From Prorocentrum cordatum (Eukaryota > Sar > Dinophyceae > Prorocentrales > Prorocentraceae): a stretch of DNA of 64,000 nucleotides. Each line of letters begins with the position of its first letter. Positions within the stretch are counted from its first letter, which is position 1. The DNA is taken from assembly GCA_963575745.1 (NCBI GenBank), contig CAUYUJ010014600.1, positions 164,745-228,744 of the forward strand, in the 5' to 3' direction. Both the position numbers and the translations under genes were made by a program. The notes under the pieces were generated by a model. The model had not been told where the DNA came from. It saw only the letters and a program-made list of their open reading frames with translations, and searched no databases. Positions 10,891 through 21,003 of this stretch are shown one piece after another.

Positions 10891-11041
10891 AAGGGAACGA
10901 GCAATGATGCAAACGTGGAAACCGTGAGGTCCGCGCGGATTTCTCGGATCGGCGCTGGGCCGCCATGGAAGGGGTCCAGCGCCGACCCGAGAAATCCGCG
11001 CGGACCTCAGAGTTTGTATGCTTTCATTGTCCGGTCCCCTA
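10891..11041. mobile_element. Family A element, copy 1
   Basis: 151-bp snap-back element. Outer arms are AGGGAACGAGCAATGATGC / TGGGG-class complement near 11022-11041; inner arms are GAGGTCCGCGCGGATTTC (10926 on) and its complement ending 11008. A TA dinucleotide abuts both ends. On the minus strand the right side of the intron-like unit ends CGTTCCCTTAAG, matching the acceptor of other family-A copies. Confidence 0.8.
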
Positions 11042-11084
11042 GTGCTGTGCAGGAGGGGGGGTACGTCGAGCTGGAATCGGCGAA

Positions 11085-11255
11085 CAATCGCAGACAGATC
11101 GGCGATAAACGACAAGCCCACGATGGCGAATCCGCACGCTCCCGGGTGGGGCGGGCGAGCGGGCCCCAATGGAGGATCAGTAAGCGAGTGGGGGTCGATG
11201 TACCCCCCCCCTGGGCCTACCCCTCCCTGGCGGCGCCCGTGCAGACAGATAGACG
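11085..11255. mobile_element. Dispersed repeat, family T copy 1
   Basis: Shares CCGCACGCTCC.GGG.GGGGCGGGC and a downstream GGGGGTCGATG block with 30918-31085. Boundaries approximate. Confidence 0.5.
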
Positions 11256-11261
11256 ACGAAT

Positions 11262-11515
11262 GGGAACGGCTCTTGCGCGTTCTTACGCACGATGGCATAG
11301 CGACCTTACGCGGCTGCTTGCGTGGGCCGCTGGCGCGGCACGCTATCAAATGGACACGAGGGCACTTACGGGCGACCCGACGCCGGCAGTCTAAGACTAC
11401 GTCCCTATCAGTAGCGACCTTACGCGGCTGCCTGCGTGGGCGGACAGCGCGGCACGCTACACCATGGACGCGAGGGCACTCACGGGCGGCCTGACGCTGG
11501 CAGTCTGCGAGCGAG
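11262..11515. mobile_element. Family I elements, two tandem diverged copies
   Basis: TAGCGACCTTACGCGGCTGC and related boxes repeat at ~11302 and ~11412. The same pattern recurs at 30258, 34425 and 54895, where it behaves as an intron. Confidence 0.7.
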
Positions 11516-11862
11516 TGCCCGCAACATCGCTCAGGTGGCGCAACGGGGGATGCCCGGGCTGGTGCGCCGAGGGGCGCTAGCGCGAGGAGCCGCGGTCGTG
11601 TCAGAGGGCAGGGGGGCTATCGGAGGAGATCTGGCGACGCCCAGCAGGGGTCGACCGAAGCAATCTTTTCGTGTTGGTGTAATTCCCGTGTTCCCTTGTG
11701 CTGTCTCCCGTCTGCCTTTGCTGTCTCCAATCTGCCTTGCCTTCCGACACGCAGACGGCCAACGAAATCGCCAAAACACCGTTTAGGTCGACCCCTGACG
11801 TCTAAGAGAGCGTCTCAGAACAGGGCCTGAACAAGAAGCCAAATACATCGGTCACCAGGAAC
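11516..11862. other. Spacer with pyrimidine-rich stretch
   Basis: CTGTCTCC/CTGCCTT-rich DNA near 11690-11750; no supported exon. Confidence 0.3.
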
Positions 11863-12588
11863 GTGCGGAAATCGTGGAGGAGTTTTAGAATCGACGCTGG
11901 ATCTCGGTCGCCTTCGGCAACCTCCGCAGCAACAGCGAGCCTTACATCGCAAATTGAACGAAAGCTATCGGATCTCAAGAAACAACTTGGCAACCTTACA
12001 TCAAACAAGGACCGAGAGTGCGACGCTGGTGGCGGTGGACTGGGTCATTTTGCGACCATGGACGTGGCCATAACCTTCCAGCGGGAGCATTTCGACCGTA
12101 TGGAAATACCAGCGTACATCGACTTGTTCACAAAGAGCGGGCTCAATCTGATTATCTCCCTGCAATTTGGTAACATTGTCAGCCGGGACAAGTTCGTCAA
12201 TACATTCGGCAGGGCACACATCAAGCACCGAGGCAACACTTTTTGGACACGTGCGGATGCGCCTATCAAAAAATGTGTGCCCGAAAACTTCTTGTTCGGT
12301 TTACTGAAATATTGTCTTGAACGTGGCTATTCGAAAGGAGTCACAGATGATACAAGCGAAACCAAACTCTCGACTGCCAAAGAACCAGTAGGGCAAACTC
12401 AAATCGTAGAACATCGTTTCCAAATTAAATGGTACGGAAACTGGGCTGCATGGAAGGATCTGACCAACAGCCCAGAAAGGAGGCACCTCACGGATCGGGC
12501 AAACGAAACTTTAACAAGGGCTTCGAAGGAGAGTCGGCCCATTGGCAATTCACGTGCAGAGGCCTCCCAGAGGTTGCCGCATAGATAG
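11863..12588 (+). CDS. LINE-like N-terminal/ORF1-type protein (tentative)
   Basis: 241-codon ORF with normal amino-acid balance in AT-richer DNA than its neighbours. Residues ~28-45 form a short coiled coil (SQIERKLSDLKKQLGNL). A middle region (..LIISLQFGNIVSRDKFVNTF..HRGNTFWTRADAP..) has the aromatic/basic pattern of RRM-like nucleic-acid-binding regions that precede the endonuclease in LINE proteins. It is followed by a charged tail and stop. Family assignment is inference; an uncharacterised cellular gene is the alternative. No RT or endonuclease follows it, so if it is a LINE it is truncated. Confidence 0.5.
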   Translation: MRKSWRSFRIDAGSRSPSATSAATASLTSQIERKLSDLKKQLGNLTSNKDRECDAGGGGLGHFATMDVAITFQREHFDRMEIPAYIDLFTKSGLNLIISLQFGNIVSRDKFVNTFGRAHIKHRGNTFWTRADAPIKKCVPENFLFGLLKYCLERGYSKGVTDDTSETKLSTAKEPVGQTQIVEHRFQIKWYGNWAAWKDLTNSPERRHLTDRANETLTRASKESRPIGNSRAEASQRLPHR

Positions 12589-12592
12589 GGCC

Positions 12593-12760
12593 GCAGGGCC
12601 GCATCGCATCGCGGGTGCATCGGCGATGCGAGTAGATCCTGCCACCCTACCTACTCCGGTCTCATTTGAGCGGTCTGAAGTCTAAGAAGCAACCTGCCTT
12701 CTTAGAAGGACACCCCCGGCCCTGCCCCCCTTCAGAAGGATGCGATTAGAGCCGGCCCCT
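12593..12760. mobile_element. Fragments of families C and V
   Basis: 12593-12665 holds GGGTGCATCGGCGATGCGA-type family-C sequence. 12680-12745 holds family-V arms (CTTCTTAGAAGG). Both are truncated. Confidence 0.45.
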
Positions 12761-12959
12761 GCACCAACTCCCCAGGGCCGCCCTGACCAGCTTCCCGAGC
12801 TGCGGCCGGCAAACGTGACGAGAGCGCCCCGACACACGCCTAGAGACCTCCCAAAACGACATCGTCGACGTCCTCCATGACGCGCCGCCGAAGAGAGACC
12901 TTACCAGGCCCCAGGGCAGCGCCCATCCCTTGGTTGCGAGGACCTTCCGACGCGCCCCC

Positions 12960-13290
12960 CCCGAACCCACAGCATCGCTGCGGCCGACGCCGACGACGGC
13001 GACGTCGCCGCCGCCGCCCCTCGAGAATCCACGTCGAGGGACGACGACGAGGACCCCGTCGACGACAGCGCCGACAGCGCCGACGCCGCGGGACGACGTC
13101 GTCGAGGGACAGCCGGAGGGCGCGGCCCGCCTGCGCCGGCGCAGAAGCGGCGCGCCTGGGCGGCTCGCGCGCGCGCGCGGGGGCCCTCCCCGCCCGCCTC
13201 CCCGTCGGCAGGAGAAGGGAGGAGGCGAGGGCCTCTCGTGGAGACCGTTTCGTGTGGTTCGCGATGCGGCGCCGGCGCGGCGTGCGGCGT
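12960..13290 (+). CDS. GC-rich coding-like exon candidate
   Basis: Plus strand: an acidic Asp/Ala run (AAADADDGDVAAAAPRES) is followed by basic, Trp/Phe-containing sequence (SRGDRFVWFAMRRRRGV) in another frame. Codon bias is coding-like but the frame changes, so introns or decay are likely. Confidence 0.3.
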
Positions 13291-13599
13291 GACGAGCTCA
13301 GCGCCCATCAAGCGGGGACTCTACTAACGGGCACTTTGGCCAGTGACCCAGCGAACCCAACCCTTCCCGAGGTGGGCAACGCTGCATTGCCAGAGAGAGG
13401 CCCGAAGGTGGCATCTTTCGGCAGCATTGCAAAGTACATGTTAGTAAGTACCCGTCACGGTGCCGTTGACAAGCCCGCTCCCCGCCTCCCCCCGTCACGC
13501 CAGTGATCGCCGGGGGAAGCACAACACTGTCTCCTGGAGTACCATGCCCTGGTACAGCACAGCACATACGAGGACCACAGGAGTAAAGGGAGGGCTGGG

Positions 13600-14240
13600 G
13601 TAGAGAGCACCCGCGCCACTACGTGAGCCGATCGGGCCGTCGATGATCGTGCTGTAGACGCAATGCCTTGCCCGAAGCGTTGTACGCGGCAAACCTTGTC
13701 GGTGACGCTGGGGTCGGGGTCCTCCTCCTCCCGTGGGGCGGCAGCAGGAGGAGGAGGGGGAGCCTGAACTGCAGAGGCGTCTCTTGCCTCAGGACTGGGA
13801 ACTGAGGTCCTCCATATCGGTCGGGGCTTCGTCCAGAAGCTCCCGATGTTGAATCGCTGGAGCCACTGGGATCTCCAAGGGGGGCCCTTCTGATTTGGAG
13901 AGGACGAAGTCGGACCAACAGCAAACGTTCTCCAGAAGCGACGACGGCCGCAGTTGGGCAGGCGCCTTTCTGCATCAAGTGGACAACATGTCCGCGGCCA
14001 CACAAGCGACAAACCCTGTGCAACATGGACAGGAGCCACAATCTCTTTTCGGCCCCATGCCCTCCGTAGCCGTGTCGGCCATACCGCCGAAGCAGGAAGG
14101 GGTGAAGAGGTACAGTCGGACCCAGGCCATAAGAGCACCCCTCCAGAACACGAGACCCTCCACCGGCCGAAACACGCACAGAACAGCCGAGGGCACCCTC
14201 CCCAGGATGCACAAGTGCATCTAACAAACACACGACGAGC
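13600..14240 (-). CDS. Coding-like region, unknown, frames unresolved
   Basis: Three overlapping minus-strand frames are long and protein-like in parts (for example EGPPLEIPVAPAIQHRELLD). Its 5' side (LDALVHPGEGALG) resembles the inferred peptide at 26925-26995 (LDAFLHPGGGLLG), so this may be a repeated coding segment. Directly upstream on the minus strand is element W. Confidence 0.3.
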
Positions 14241-14242
14241 AT

Positions 14243-14442
14243 TAGGATACTCCAGATTTCGTAATAAAAGGGAGGGGGTCTGGACCCTCCAAGACAAGCC
14301 ATTTCAGACCTCCCCCGTGGGAGAACCCTCCAAAACATCGTCCCCAGACCCCCCAGGCCCTCCAAGATAGCCTGGAAGAGACCCCCCCCCGAAATGAGAC
14401 CTCCCTCCCTGTCTTATGAAATCTGGAGTACCCTCCCCGAAA
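14243..14442. mobile_element. TIR element W
   Basis: Inverted ends GGATACTCCAGATTTCGTAA (14249 on) and complement of TTATGAAATCTGGAGTACCC (14415-14434); ~190 bp; one copy in this window. It lies between two coding-like minus-strand stretches, so it is an intron candidate. Confidence 0.7.
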
Positions 14443-14616
14443 CGACCTCGCCCTTGTGCCTCGCTCCGACTGACCTGTCGCCGCTCGCGGATCGGAGGCG
14501 CCCGGAGCAGCAGGCACGGGGGAGGAGGAGGGGGGGCTGCGCGCCGATGGGGAACAGGCCGACGCGGCAAGCAGAGGGCGGCCCCAGAGAGGGACTGGCT
14601 CGCTGGCCCGTCCATT

Positions 14617-14695
14617 TCAGCATCCCGGCACCTCACACCTCTGCATGAGGCTGGGGTGCCCTCTCAGAAGGGCAGCCACGTTGCCGATGATGGGC
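14617..14695 (-). CDS. Terminal exon of unknown gene (joined across element P1)
   Basis: Encodes ..PIIGNVAALLRGHPSLMQ.. then RCEVPGC and a TGA at 14619-14617. The acceptor is AACAG| at 14696. Removing 14696-14865 as a GT-AG intron joins exon ..REGLG-W in phase to PIIGNVAALL.., with the Trp codon split TG|G. No domain recognised. Confidence 0.65.
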
Positions 14696-14865
14696 CTGTT
14701 GTCCACCACCACCACAATAAGTTGGAAGGGGGAAGGAGGGGGAGAGGGGGAGGAGGAGGAGGACGAGGAGGACGAGGAGGAGGACGACGAGGAGGATGAG
14801 GAGGATGAGGACCTCCTCCCCCCCCTCCAACTTATGGTGAGGATAGTGGTGGAAAACAGGCCCAC
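14696..14865 (-). mobile_element. Family P element 1, acting as a GT-AG intron
   Basis: 170 bp. Ends are inverted: GGGCCTGTTGTCCACCACC on the left; the right-hand complement starts GGGCCTGTTTTCCACCAC. The core is a (GGA)n microsatellite (14743-14815). On the minus strand it starts GTGGGCC after GGCTG| and ends AACAG|, restoring an open frame. A second full copy with the same architecture is at 40984-41238 and a right end is at 29395-29463. Confidence 0.75.
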
Positions 14866-15010
14866 CAGCCGAGGCCCTCTCTGGGCGCCGAGAGCTGCCT
14901 GCCTGCTGCTTCGGCCCATCCCTCCCAGTCTCTCCGTCGCTCGTCTGACGGCGTGGCCATGGGCATCAGGACTCCGCCCTCGCCGAACGCTCGGACGAGA
15001 GGAGCGCAGC
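14866..15010 (-). CDS. Penultimate exon of the same unknown gene
   Basis: Protein-like frame LVRAFGEGGVLMPMATPSDE.. then RRRDWEGWAEAAGRQLSAP, with donor at 14865. The upstream limit is uncertain: the frame stays open into the 15020-15160 region, where VSPRELRAELLELFRG is another likely exon piece (15130-15175). Confidence 0.55.
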
Positions 15011-15164
15011 ATGGAGTGGAGGGCGAGATCGGACTGCCATCCACTTGGAACGGGCGGCGCCGAGGGAGGTGGCGGGAAAGCGGAGGCGGGGGGGGGTCAG
15101 AACAGGGGCCGGGGGACACCAGTATACACAGACCACGGAAGAGCTCGAGGAGTTCCGCGCGGAG

Positions 15165-15300
15165 CTCCCGTGGGGAAACAAAAAGATACCGATACAGCGC
15201 TGCTCCGCAGACTTCTCCAGGGGCGCGTTCTGACCAAAAACCCGACGGCAATCCGGCCGTGGCGACCCAGGATAAAGCGCGGTATCGGCACCCCTCGACA
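15165..15300. mobile_element. Dispersed repeat, family Q copy 1
   Basis: GGGGAAAC..AA..ATACCGATAC and a following CTCCAGGGGCGCGTTCTGAC block recur at 32405-32510. GATACCGATAC / GTATCGG arms are inverted. Confidence 0.55.
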
Positions 15301-15785
15301 TCCGGCCTCTTGAATTTTTGGGGACACGCGCACCCGACCTCGACCACTTGCCAGGACAATTTTGTGACGGCCCCGGGGCCTGGTAACGGCCCAAAGAGGC
15401 CGAAAACACGATATATACTTCGTCCCGATATGTTCGAGACACCTGCCGGATGCCTGGGCGTTTCCTCCTCCGATTTTCGCTGGAATGACATGAAAAGCAG
15501 CCGCGGCGACCAGGGATGAGCAGCAGTACATCTCGTCCTCCTCCTCCTCCTCCTCCGCCTCCTCCGCCTCCGCGGGGTACTTTTTATACATAACCGATTT
15601 CGAACCACTGGCAGAAGGGTGGTATAGTCGCAAGTTTGAGGCCCCTGTAGGTCCAGATGCCGACTAGTGGGCTCGTATTAGATGTCAGCTCGCGAATCGG
15701 CCTGCCCACTTCATTTCTGTTGTATTTACAAGGGGCCACCACGATGAGCGTGACATTCTGGATGGGCGTGCAGTCATCAGTCACG

Positions 15786-16440
15786 TTCTAGCCAACACGG
15801 CAGCCGATCAGTTGGCAGATGTTGCAGCTCAGTCGCACAGGGTACCCACACATGTGCGGCAGGAGATTCCGCTGCAGGAGAAGCAAGCCATGTTGATTCG
15901 CATGCGGCTGTTGCGTGCCACGCTAGACACGTTTCAGAGTGAGAAAGAGCTCGCCCAGCTCGAACGGGAACGGCAAAAGGAGAGGGTGCCCCCGCCCCCG
16001 CCCCCCCGCCGCGTCCTGCTGCTGCTGCTCTCTCCTCGCTCCTCTCGGCTCATCGGCTCTCGGAGTGTAAGCGGAGGTGTTTAAAGTGTTTCGGTTCGGC
16101 ATCGGCCTCCACCGCTCAGGCTTGGTGGAGCTCGGAATGTCCTAACATCGTCAATGTCGATGGCGCCATCGTGTCACCCGCTGCTGGGGGGCGTATCCAT
16201 GTTGCGGGGGGCTGGTTGCATCCTTCTCATCTCCTTAACTTTCACACCTGTTTGATGATTCGGTTTTGCAGCACGTGCGGGGGCATTGCAGACAAGCAGC
16301 TGTGCTCGTTGGGCAAGCCTTGTTCTGGTCACGCCACCCGCACGGGCCGCGAGCACCTCGCTCGAATTGAAGCAGGGATGCTCCCCAAAGCACTTTGCAA
16401 GACCGACCTCCTCAGGCGGCAGAAGAGAGCTCAGCTCTAA
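15786..16440 (+). pseudogene. 3' end of a decayed LINE (RNase H end plus C-terminal cysteine region)
   Basis: First piece (15790-15990) reads LANTAADQLADVAAQSHRVP and then a charged helical tail; N-x-AAD-x-LAD is the pattern around the last RNase H catalytic Asp. A second piece (16171-16440), out of frame with the first, has CSTCGGIADKQLCSLGKPC followed by an R-G-L-like tail. This parallels CLKCGGWSQGRALKLAEVCG at the end of the LINE at 49860-52619. The frames are interrupted near 16084-16171. Orientation is opposite to the 50-kb LINE. No RT is seen upstream. Confidence 0.6.
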
Positions 16441-16477
16441 TTTCGAGCACGAACTTGCATTCGCAACTGGTTCATAC

Positions 16478-17355
16478 TCATACTCATACTCCTCCTCCTC
16501 CCCCCCTGCTCCTCCTCCTCCTCCGCCTCCGCCTCCGCCTCCGCCTCCGCTTCCGCCTCCGCCTCCGCCTCCGCCTCCGCCTCCGCCTCCTCCTCCTCCT
16601 CCTCCTGCTCCTCCCCTCCTCCTCCCCCTCCTCCCCTCCTCTCCCCCTTCCCCCCTCCTCCTCCTCCTCCTCCTCCTCATCCTCCTGCTCCTCCTCCTGC
16701 TCCTCCTCTTCCTCATGGTCCTCCTCCTCCTCCTCCTCCTCTTCCTCCTCCTCCCCCTCCTCCTCATCCTCCTCCCCTCCTGCTCCTCCTCCTCCTCCTT
16801 CTCCTCCTCCCTCCTCCTCCTCCGCCTCCTCCTCCTCCTCCTCCTCCTCCTCCTCCCTCTCCTCCTCCTCCTCTCCTCCACCTCCTCCTCCTCCTCCTTC
16901 TCCTCCCCCCCCATCCTCCCCCTCTTCCCCCTCCTCCCTCTCCTCCTCCTCCTGCTGCTGCTGCTGCTCCTCCTCCTCCTCCTCCTCCTCCTCCTCCTCC
17001 TCCTCCTCTCCTCCTCCTCCTCCTCCTCGTCCTTCTCCCCCCTCCTCCCCCTATTCCCGTCCTCCTCCTCCTCCTCCTCCTCCTCCTCCTCATCATCCTC
17101 CTTTTCCTCTCCTCCTCCTCGCCTCCCTCCTCCTCCTCCTCCTCCCTCCTCCTCTTCCTCCTCCTCCTCCTCCTCTTCCTTCCCCTCCCCCTCCTCCTCC
17201 TCCTCCTCCTCCCTCCTCCTCCTCCTCCTCCTCCTGCTCCTCCTCCTGCTCCTCCCCCTCCTCCTCCTCCGCCTCCTCCTCCTCCTCCGCCTCCCCTTCC
17301 TTCTCCTCCTCCCCCCGTCCTCCTCCTCCTCCTGCTCCTCCTCCTCCTCCTGCTC

Positions 17356-17392
<37 letters not shown>

Positions 17393-17450
17393 TCCTCCTC
17401 CTCCTCCTCCTCCTCCTCCTCCTTCTCCTTCTCCTTCTCCTCCTCCCCAC
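16478..17450 (+). repeat. ~970-bp (TCC)n tract with GCC and CTG islands
   Basis: Begins with (CATACT)n-like and (CGCCTC)n units, continues as (TCC)n, and includes a (CTG)n island at 17354-17391. Hundreds of codons stay open in several frames because the repeat lacks stops; none is a gene. Confidence 0.95.
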
Positions 17451-17632
17451 TCCGAGGAGGAAGAGGGGGACGAGGGAGAGAGGAATGAGGACGAGGAGGA
17501 TCAGCACGACTAAGAGGAGGAATGAGGGCATGCCCCCTCGCGCCGCCCCTCGGGAGAAGATGCCCGGCCCAGGCCGCGGAGCGCGGTGCCCTCTGCACCC
17601 CCGCGCGGGGGGCCCAGCATTAGGTCGGTCAT

Positions 17633-17803
17633 CTCCCCCTACAGATGGATTTTAGCCGAAAAATGCAAAATAGTCACAAAAAATAAGCCACAATGGGTAG
17701 AACAACTAAGCCACAAAAAAATAAGCCACAATGGGTAATACAAAATAAGCCACAATGTTTTTTCTTTTTGAATATTCATCCTGTAAAAGGACACGCCCGC
17801 CTT
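17633..17803. mobile_element. Family B, copy 1 (highly diverged)
   Basis: Keeps CCCCCTACAG.TGGATTTTAGC on the left and GGACACGCCCGCCTTAAG on the right. The AT-rich interior has expanded as AATAAGCCACAATGGGTA repeats. Confidence 0.65.
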
Positions 17804-18950
17804 AAGCCCAGCAGAATGGAGATACTCTGTTTTATTTTGCTTGCACCTTCCAGACAAAAACTTGGCGGCCATTTCTGGACGAGGCCAGGGCGAGGCCAAA
17901 TTCGGGCGGGTGCATTGACAATCTCAGAGGTCGAAGCCAGGGCGAGAACAACTCCTGCTGATGATGAATCGAGTCTCTGAGCTCCGGCGGCTCTGGAAGA
18001 CGTCTCGAGCGCCGTGGCCTTCTCAGAGCGTTCCGGAACGCTCTGGAACGGATTCAGCCTCGTCCTGGTCCGGTCCGGCGATAAACCGGGTTATCCGATG
18101 GGGGGGGGAAGGCGTAGGCCGATAGCCAAATTTCTGTTTGAGGGAACCCAACGTATGCCCGCACGCACCAATACTGCGTACCCCCTTCGGACCTGCACAA
18201 TCGAAAAAAGTCAGATTATCGCTGGAGGGGGACGGGGGGATGCGGACCGATCACCTGGGTGATCGGCGGACCCTAAACAAACATATTCATGCACAGTCTT
18301 GTGCCGCGCATATGGTGTGTGCTCTATCAAGAAGCAGGATCCGACTCGAGGAATCAAGCAGGGGCGGAATCTGAAGAGGTCTGCACCGACAGGAGATGGA
18401 CACATGTATCCGATGCAATCTCGCTTTCAATGCAGGCGGCGACGAGACACGATTACGCAGAGCAGAATCTGGGAGACCTTGACTGGCCAAATCCAGATTC
18501 GGATCCACCGCCCGGGAACCGATGTGTGCGGGCAATGGATATGGACATCAGAGAGATGGGGCCGAACGGCTACTCGTTGTCCCTGGGCGCGTGGCTGAAA
18601 GGTGACTCCGCGCCCGCCCCCTCGCTCGTGTCCGCAACTGCAAAATGCCACGTAGTCGGCCCCCATGGGGGCCAAATTATATCCAGATCCCATATCCACC
18701 GCCTCCCGACCAAAACCCCCGACGTCATGTTTTTTTCAACACGTCGACCTCTGGCTTTTCATTCCCAATCGTGTTTTGACGCTCGCCAGGCACTGCGAGG
18801 GCCCCAGTAGGCCCAAAATAGCCACCCCCATTTAAAAAAAACCTTACGTTGTGACTCTCCCATGACCCAAACAAATCAAGGGAGGTCCACGGAGATCGGA
18901 CTCACAGGCGGCGGATCTGGATACACCCCAGACTCGGACACACAGGCCCA
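17804..18950. other. Low-copy region with short perfect palindromes and one coding-like ORF
   Basis: Holds a 22-bp perfect palindrome at 18024-18045 (11-bp arm CAGAGCGTTCC) and a 20-bp one at 18247-18266 (arm CCGATCACCT). A plus-strand ORF (18289-18810, ~174 codons) has balanced composition with acidic stretches but no recognised domain and no flanking splice evidence. Confidence 0.4.
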
Positions 18951-18954
18951 CCCC

Positions 18955-19018
18955 TGCAGCCGACGTCGACAACGCCGCCGCCGCCGCCGCGGACGACGAC
19001 ACCGCCGCCGCCGCCGCC

Positions 19019-19064
<46 letters not shown>

Positions 19065-19173
19065 ACGACGCCGACGCCGACGCCGACGACGACGACGACG
19101 CCAACGCCGCCGCCGCCGCCGCCGCCGACGCCGACGCCGAGGCCGCCGCCGCCGACGCCGACGCCGACGACGC

Positions 19174-19232
<59 letters not shown>

Positions 19233-19243
19233 CCGACGCCGAC

Positions 19244-19290
<47 letters not shown>
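18955..19290. repeat. (GCC/GAC)n array
   Basis: Interleaved GCC, GAC and GGC triplets without a unique segment. Open frames are artefacts of the triplet period. Confidence 0.95.
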
Positions 19291-19295
<5 letters not shown>

Positions 19296-19640
19296 TGCAG
19301 GGCGCCCGCGGCCGCCACGCCGCGGGGCGCCACGCCCTCCCGCGCAGCAGCCGGGCGCCCAGGCCGCGCCGCGCGGCGGCGGGCAGCGCGGCCATCGCCC
19401 CCGCCCCGAGCGCCGCCTCGCTGCCCGCTGGCGCCGCCGCCGTGGCCGCCGCTGGCGGCGTCGGCGGCGGCGGCGCCGCCGCCGTAGCCGTCGGCGTCGG
19501 CGCCGCCGTGGCGCCCGCCGCGCCGCCGTCACCGCGGCCGCCGTCGGCGTCGCCGCGCCCTAGGCGCCGCCTCGTCGCCGTCGACGCCGGCGCCGAGGCC
19601 GTCGGCGCCGCCGTGGCCGCCGCCGCCGTGGCAGGCCGGA
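19291..19640 (-). CDS. GC-rich coding-like segment plus (GCC)n
   Basis: Minus strand 19291-19440 reads GSEAALGAGAMAALPAAARR.. then LLRGRAWRPAAWRPRAPCT, plausible coding next to (GCC)n. The rest is GCC/GTC-rich. Weak evidence only. Confidence 0.2.
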
Positions 19641-19876
19641 GCTGGATCGCATGACGAAGCCAGGTCGGGCCAGCAAAGCGCGTCGGACCGCCAAGGGATC
19701 GCCCCGAATCGGATCGAAGCTGGATCGACGCGCTCGGCTCCGGCGGGCCCTGGCCGATGCCAATCAACTGAACCAAATCGAGCTGGAAGGAATCGCGGAG
19801 GCCGGCGAATCGAATCGCATGTCATCGCATCGTAAGCGCCACTGCCGCCGTCGGCGTCGCCACCGACGCCGTGCCA

Positions 19877-20022
19877 GACTCGGGAGTTGGTAGGACGGGG
19901 TTTGGTGGGACCCGGTCTGGCGATGCGCACCAAGGGACGCCCCCCCACCCAATTCCACCAACCGGAACTGTCGGTACCAGAAGGCACACCAGCTGCGGCA
20001 GACCGGGTACCAAGCACTCCAT
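19877..20022. mobile_element. Dispersed repeat, family N copy 1
   Basis: Shares TTGGTGGG..CCGGTCTGG, GGGACGCCCCCCCACC, ACCGGAACTG and CACACCAGCTGCGGCAGACC with 46782-46930. Inverted CCGGTCTG / CAGACCGG arms. Confidence 0.6.
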
Positions 20023-20087
20023 ATTACTCCGTATAGATTTCCCAAACATGCGAAGTCGTGATGTACGCGGCCTCTGGGATGGGACAT

Positions 20088-20310
20088 CTTCTGACCAAGG
20101 TCAATCCAAACCCGGGCCAGTCAGGCCTTGCAACATCCTGCACGATCCTGCAAGGTCCTGCACCCAAACCCGGGCCAATGCGAAAGATCCTGCAAGCTGC
20201 AAGATCCTGCGCCCAGACCCGGGTCAATGCGACCCTGGCCCTGCATGATCCTTCAAGATCGGGGGCTCTGGCTGACCCCCGTTTGCACTGACCCCGTCTC
20301 GAGGCTCCAG
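20088..20310. mobile_element. Dispersed repeat, family L copy 1
   Basis: Tandem CCCGGGTCAA / ATCCTGCAAG boxes, then GGCTGACCCCCGTTTGCA and CTCGAGGCTCC, as at 35067-35303. Both copies are preceded by the box ATCTTCTGACC. Confidence 0.6.
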
Positions 20311-20488
20311 GCGGGTGTCCCGACCAAGGCCCCCCCAGGCCAGCTTCTCACCCTGAGTAGTTTTGTTGGCGGGCCTGGGCCCGGCGAGGGCCCCCAGAGA
20401 CCGAGCAGCAAGCAAGAGACTGCCCGCCCAGATCTTTGTTCCTCACGCTGCGATCCTGCCTGGGTTTCCCAGACCTCCGCCGATATGA

Positions 20489-20650
20489 TGAAGTCGGGCG
20501 TGTCCCCCTACAGCGGGATTTGGGGCGAAAACTCAAAAGCACTCCAAACAAGTATTCCCCAAATTGGCAAACATGGTCAAAACATCGTCCCCAGACTATT
20601 TTCTACTATCTGTGAATACTCCTCCTGTACAGGGGCAGGCCTCACTGAAC
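20489..20650. mobile_element. Family B, copy 2
   Basis: AAGTCGGGCGTGTCCCCCTA left end; the right end is degraded (GTACAGGGGCAGGCCTCACT). Interior is AT-rich with a CCCCAGACTATTTT box. No clear target duplication. Confidence 0.8.
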
Positions 20651-20802
20651 GAAATGACTTTCTCAATCCGCGGCCCCCAGAGGTCCCCACCCCGTCCCCG
20701 TGGGTGTTTTTTCGCCTTGGGTCGACTCTTGATGGCCCCCGGACCCGATGAACGGGGCCCGCGGAGGCCGCGATCGAGAAAGAATCGCTGCATTGAACAG
20801 GG

Positions 20803-21003
20803 GCCTCCTAGATGGCGTCCGAACACATGGAGGCGAAGGATCGCGCCGCATCGCCAATGCATCGCCAATGCATCGCCGATGTTTCGGCGATGCATCGGTG
20901 ACGTCGGGAAACACGGGCTCCACATCGAGCCGCATCGTCCATGCATCGGCGATGCGGCTGATGCTCCGACCCCATCTACTCGGATCACACCTAGGAGGCC
21001 TAT
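20803..21003. mobile_element. Family C element, copy 1
   Basis: GGCCTCCTAGATGG left and CACACCTAGGAGGCC right, with a core of repeated GCCGATGCATCGGC-type palindromes and CACATCGAGCCGCATCG. ~200 bp. Confidence 0.8.

Noticed and set aside
13940-14030. Retroviral-type zinc knuckle on the minus strand (CRLCGRGH..)
   Set aside because: The spacing of Cys and His does not fit C-x2-C-x4-H-x4-C and other frames are equally open.
16174-17598. Very long Glu/Arg- or Leu/Ser/Pro-rich ORFs over (TCC)n tracts (also at 1030, 33034, 55906, 58008)
   Set aside because: Triplet microsatellites lack stops in several frames on both strands, so length is not evidence of coding.
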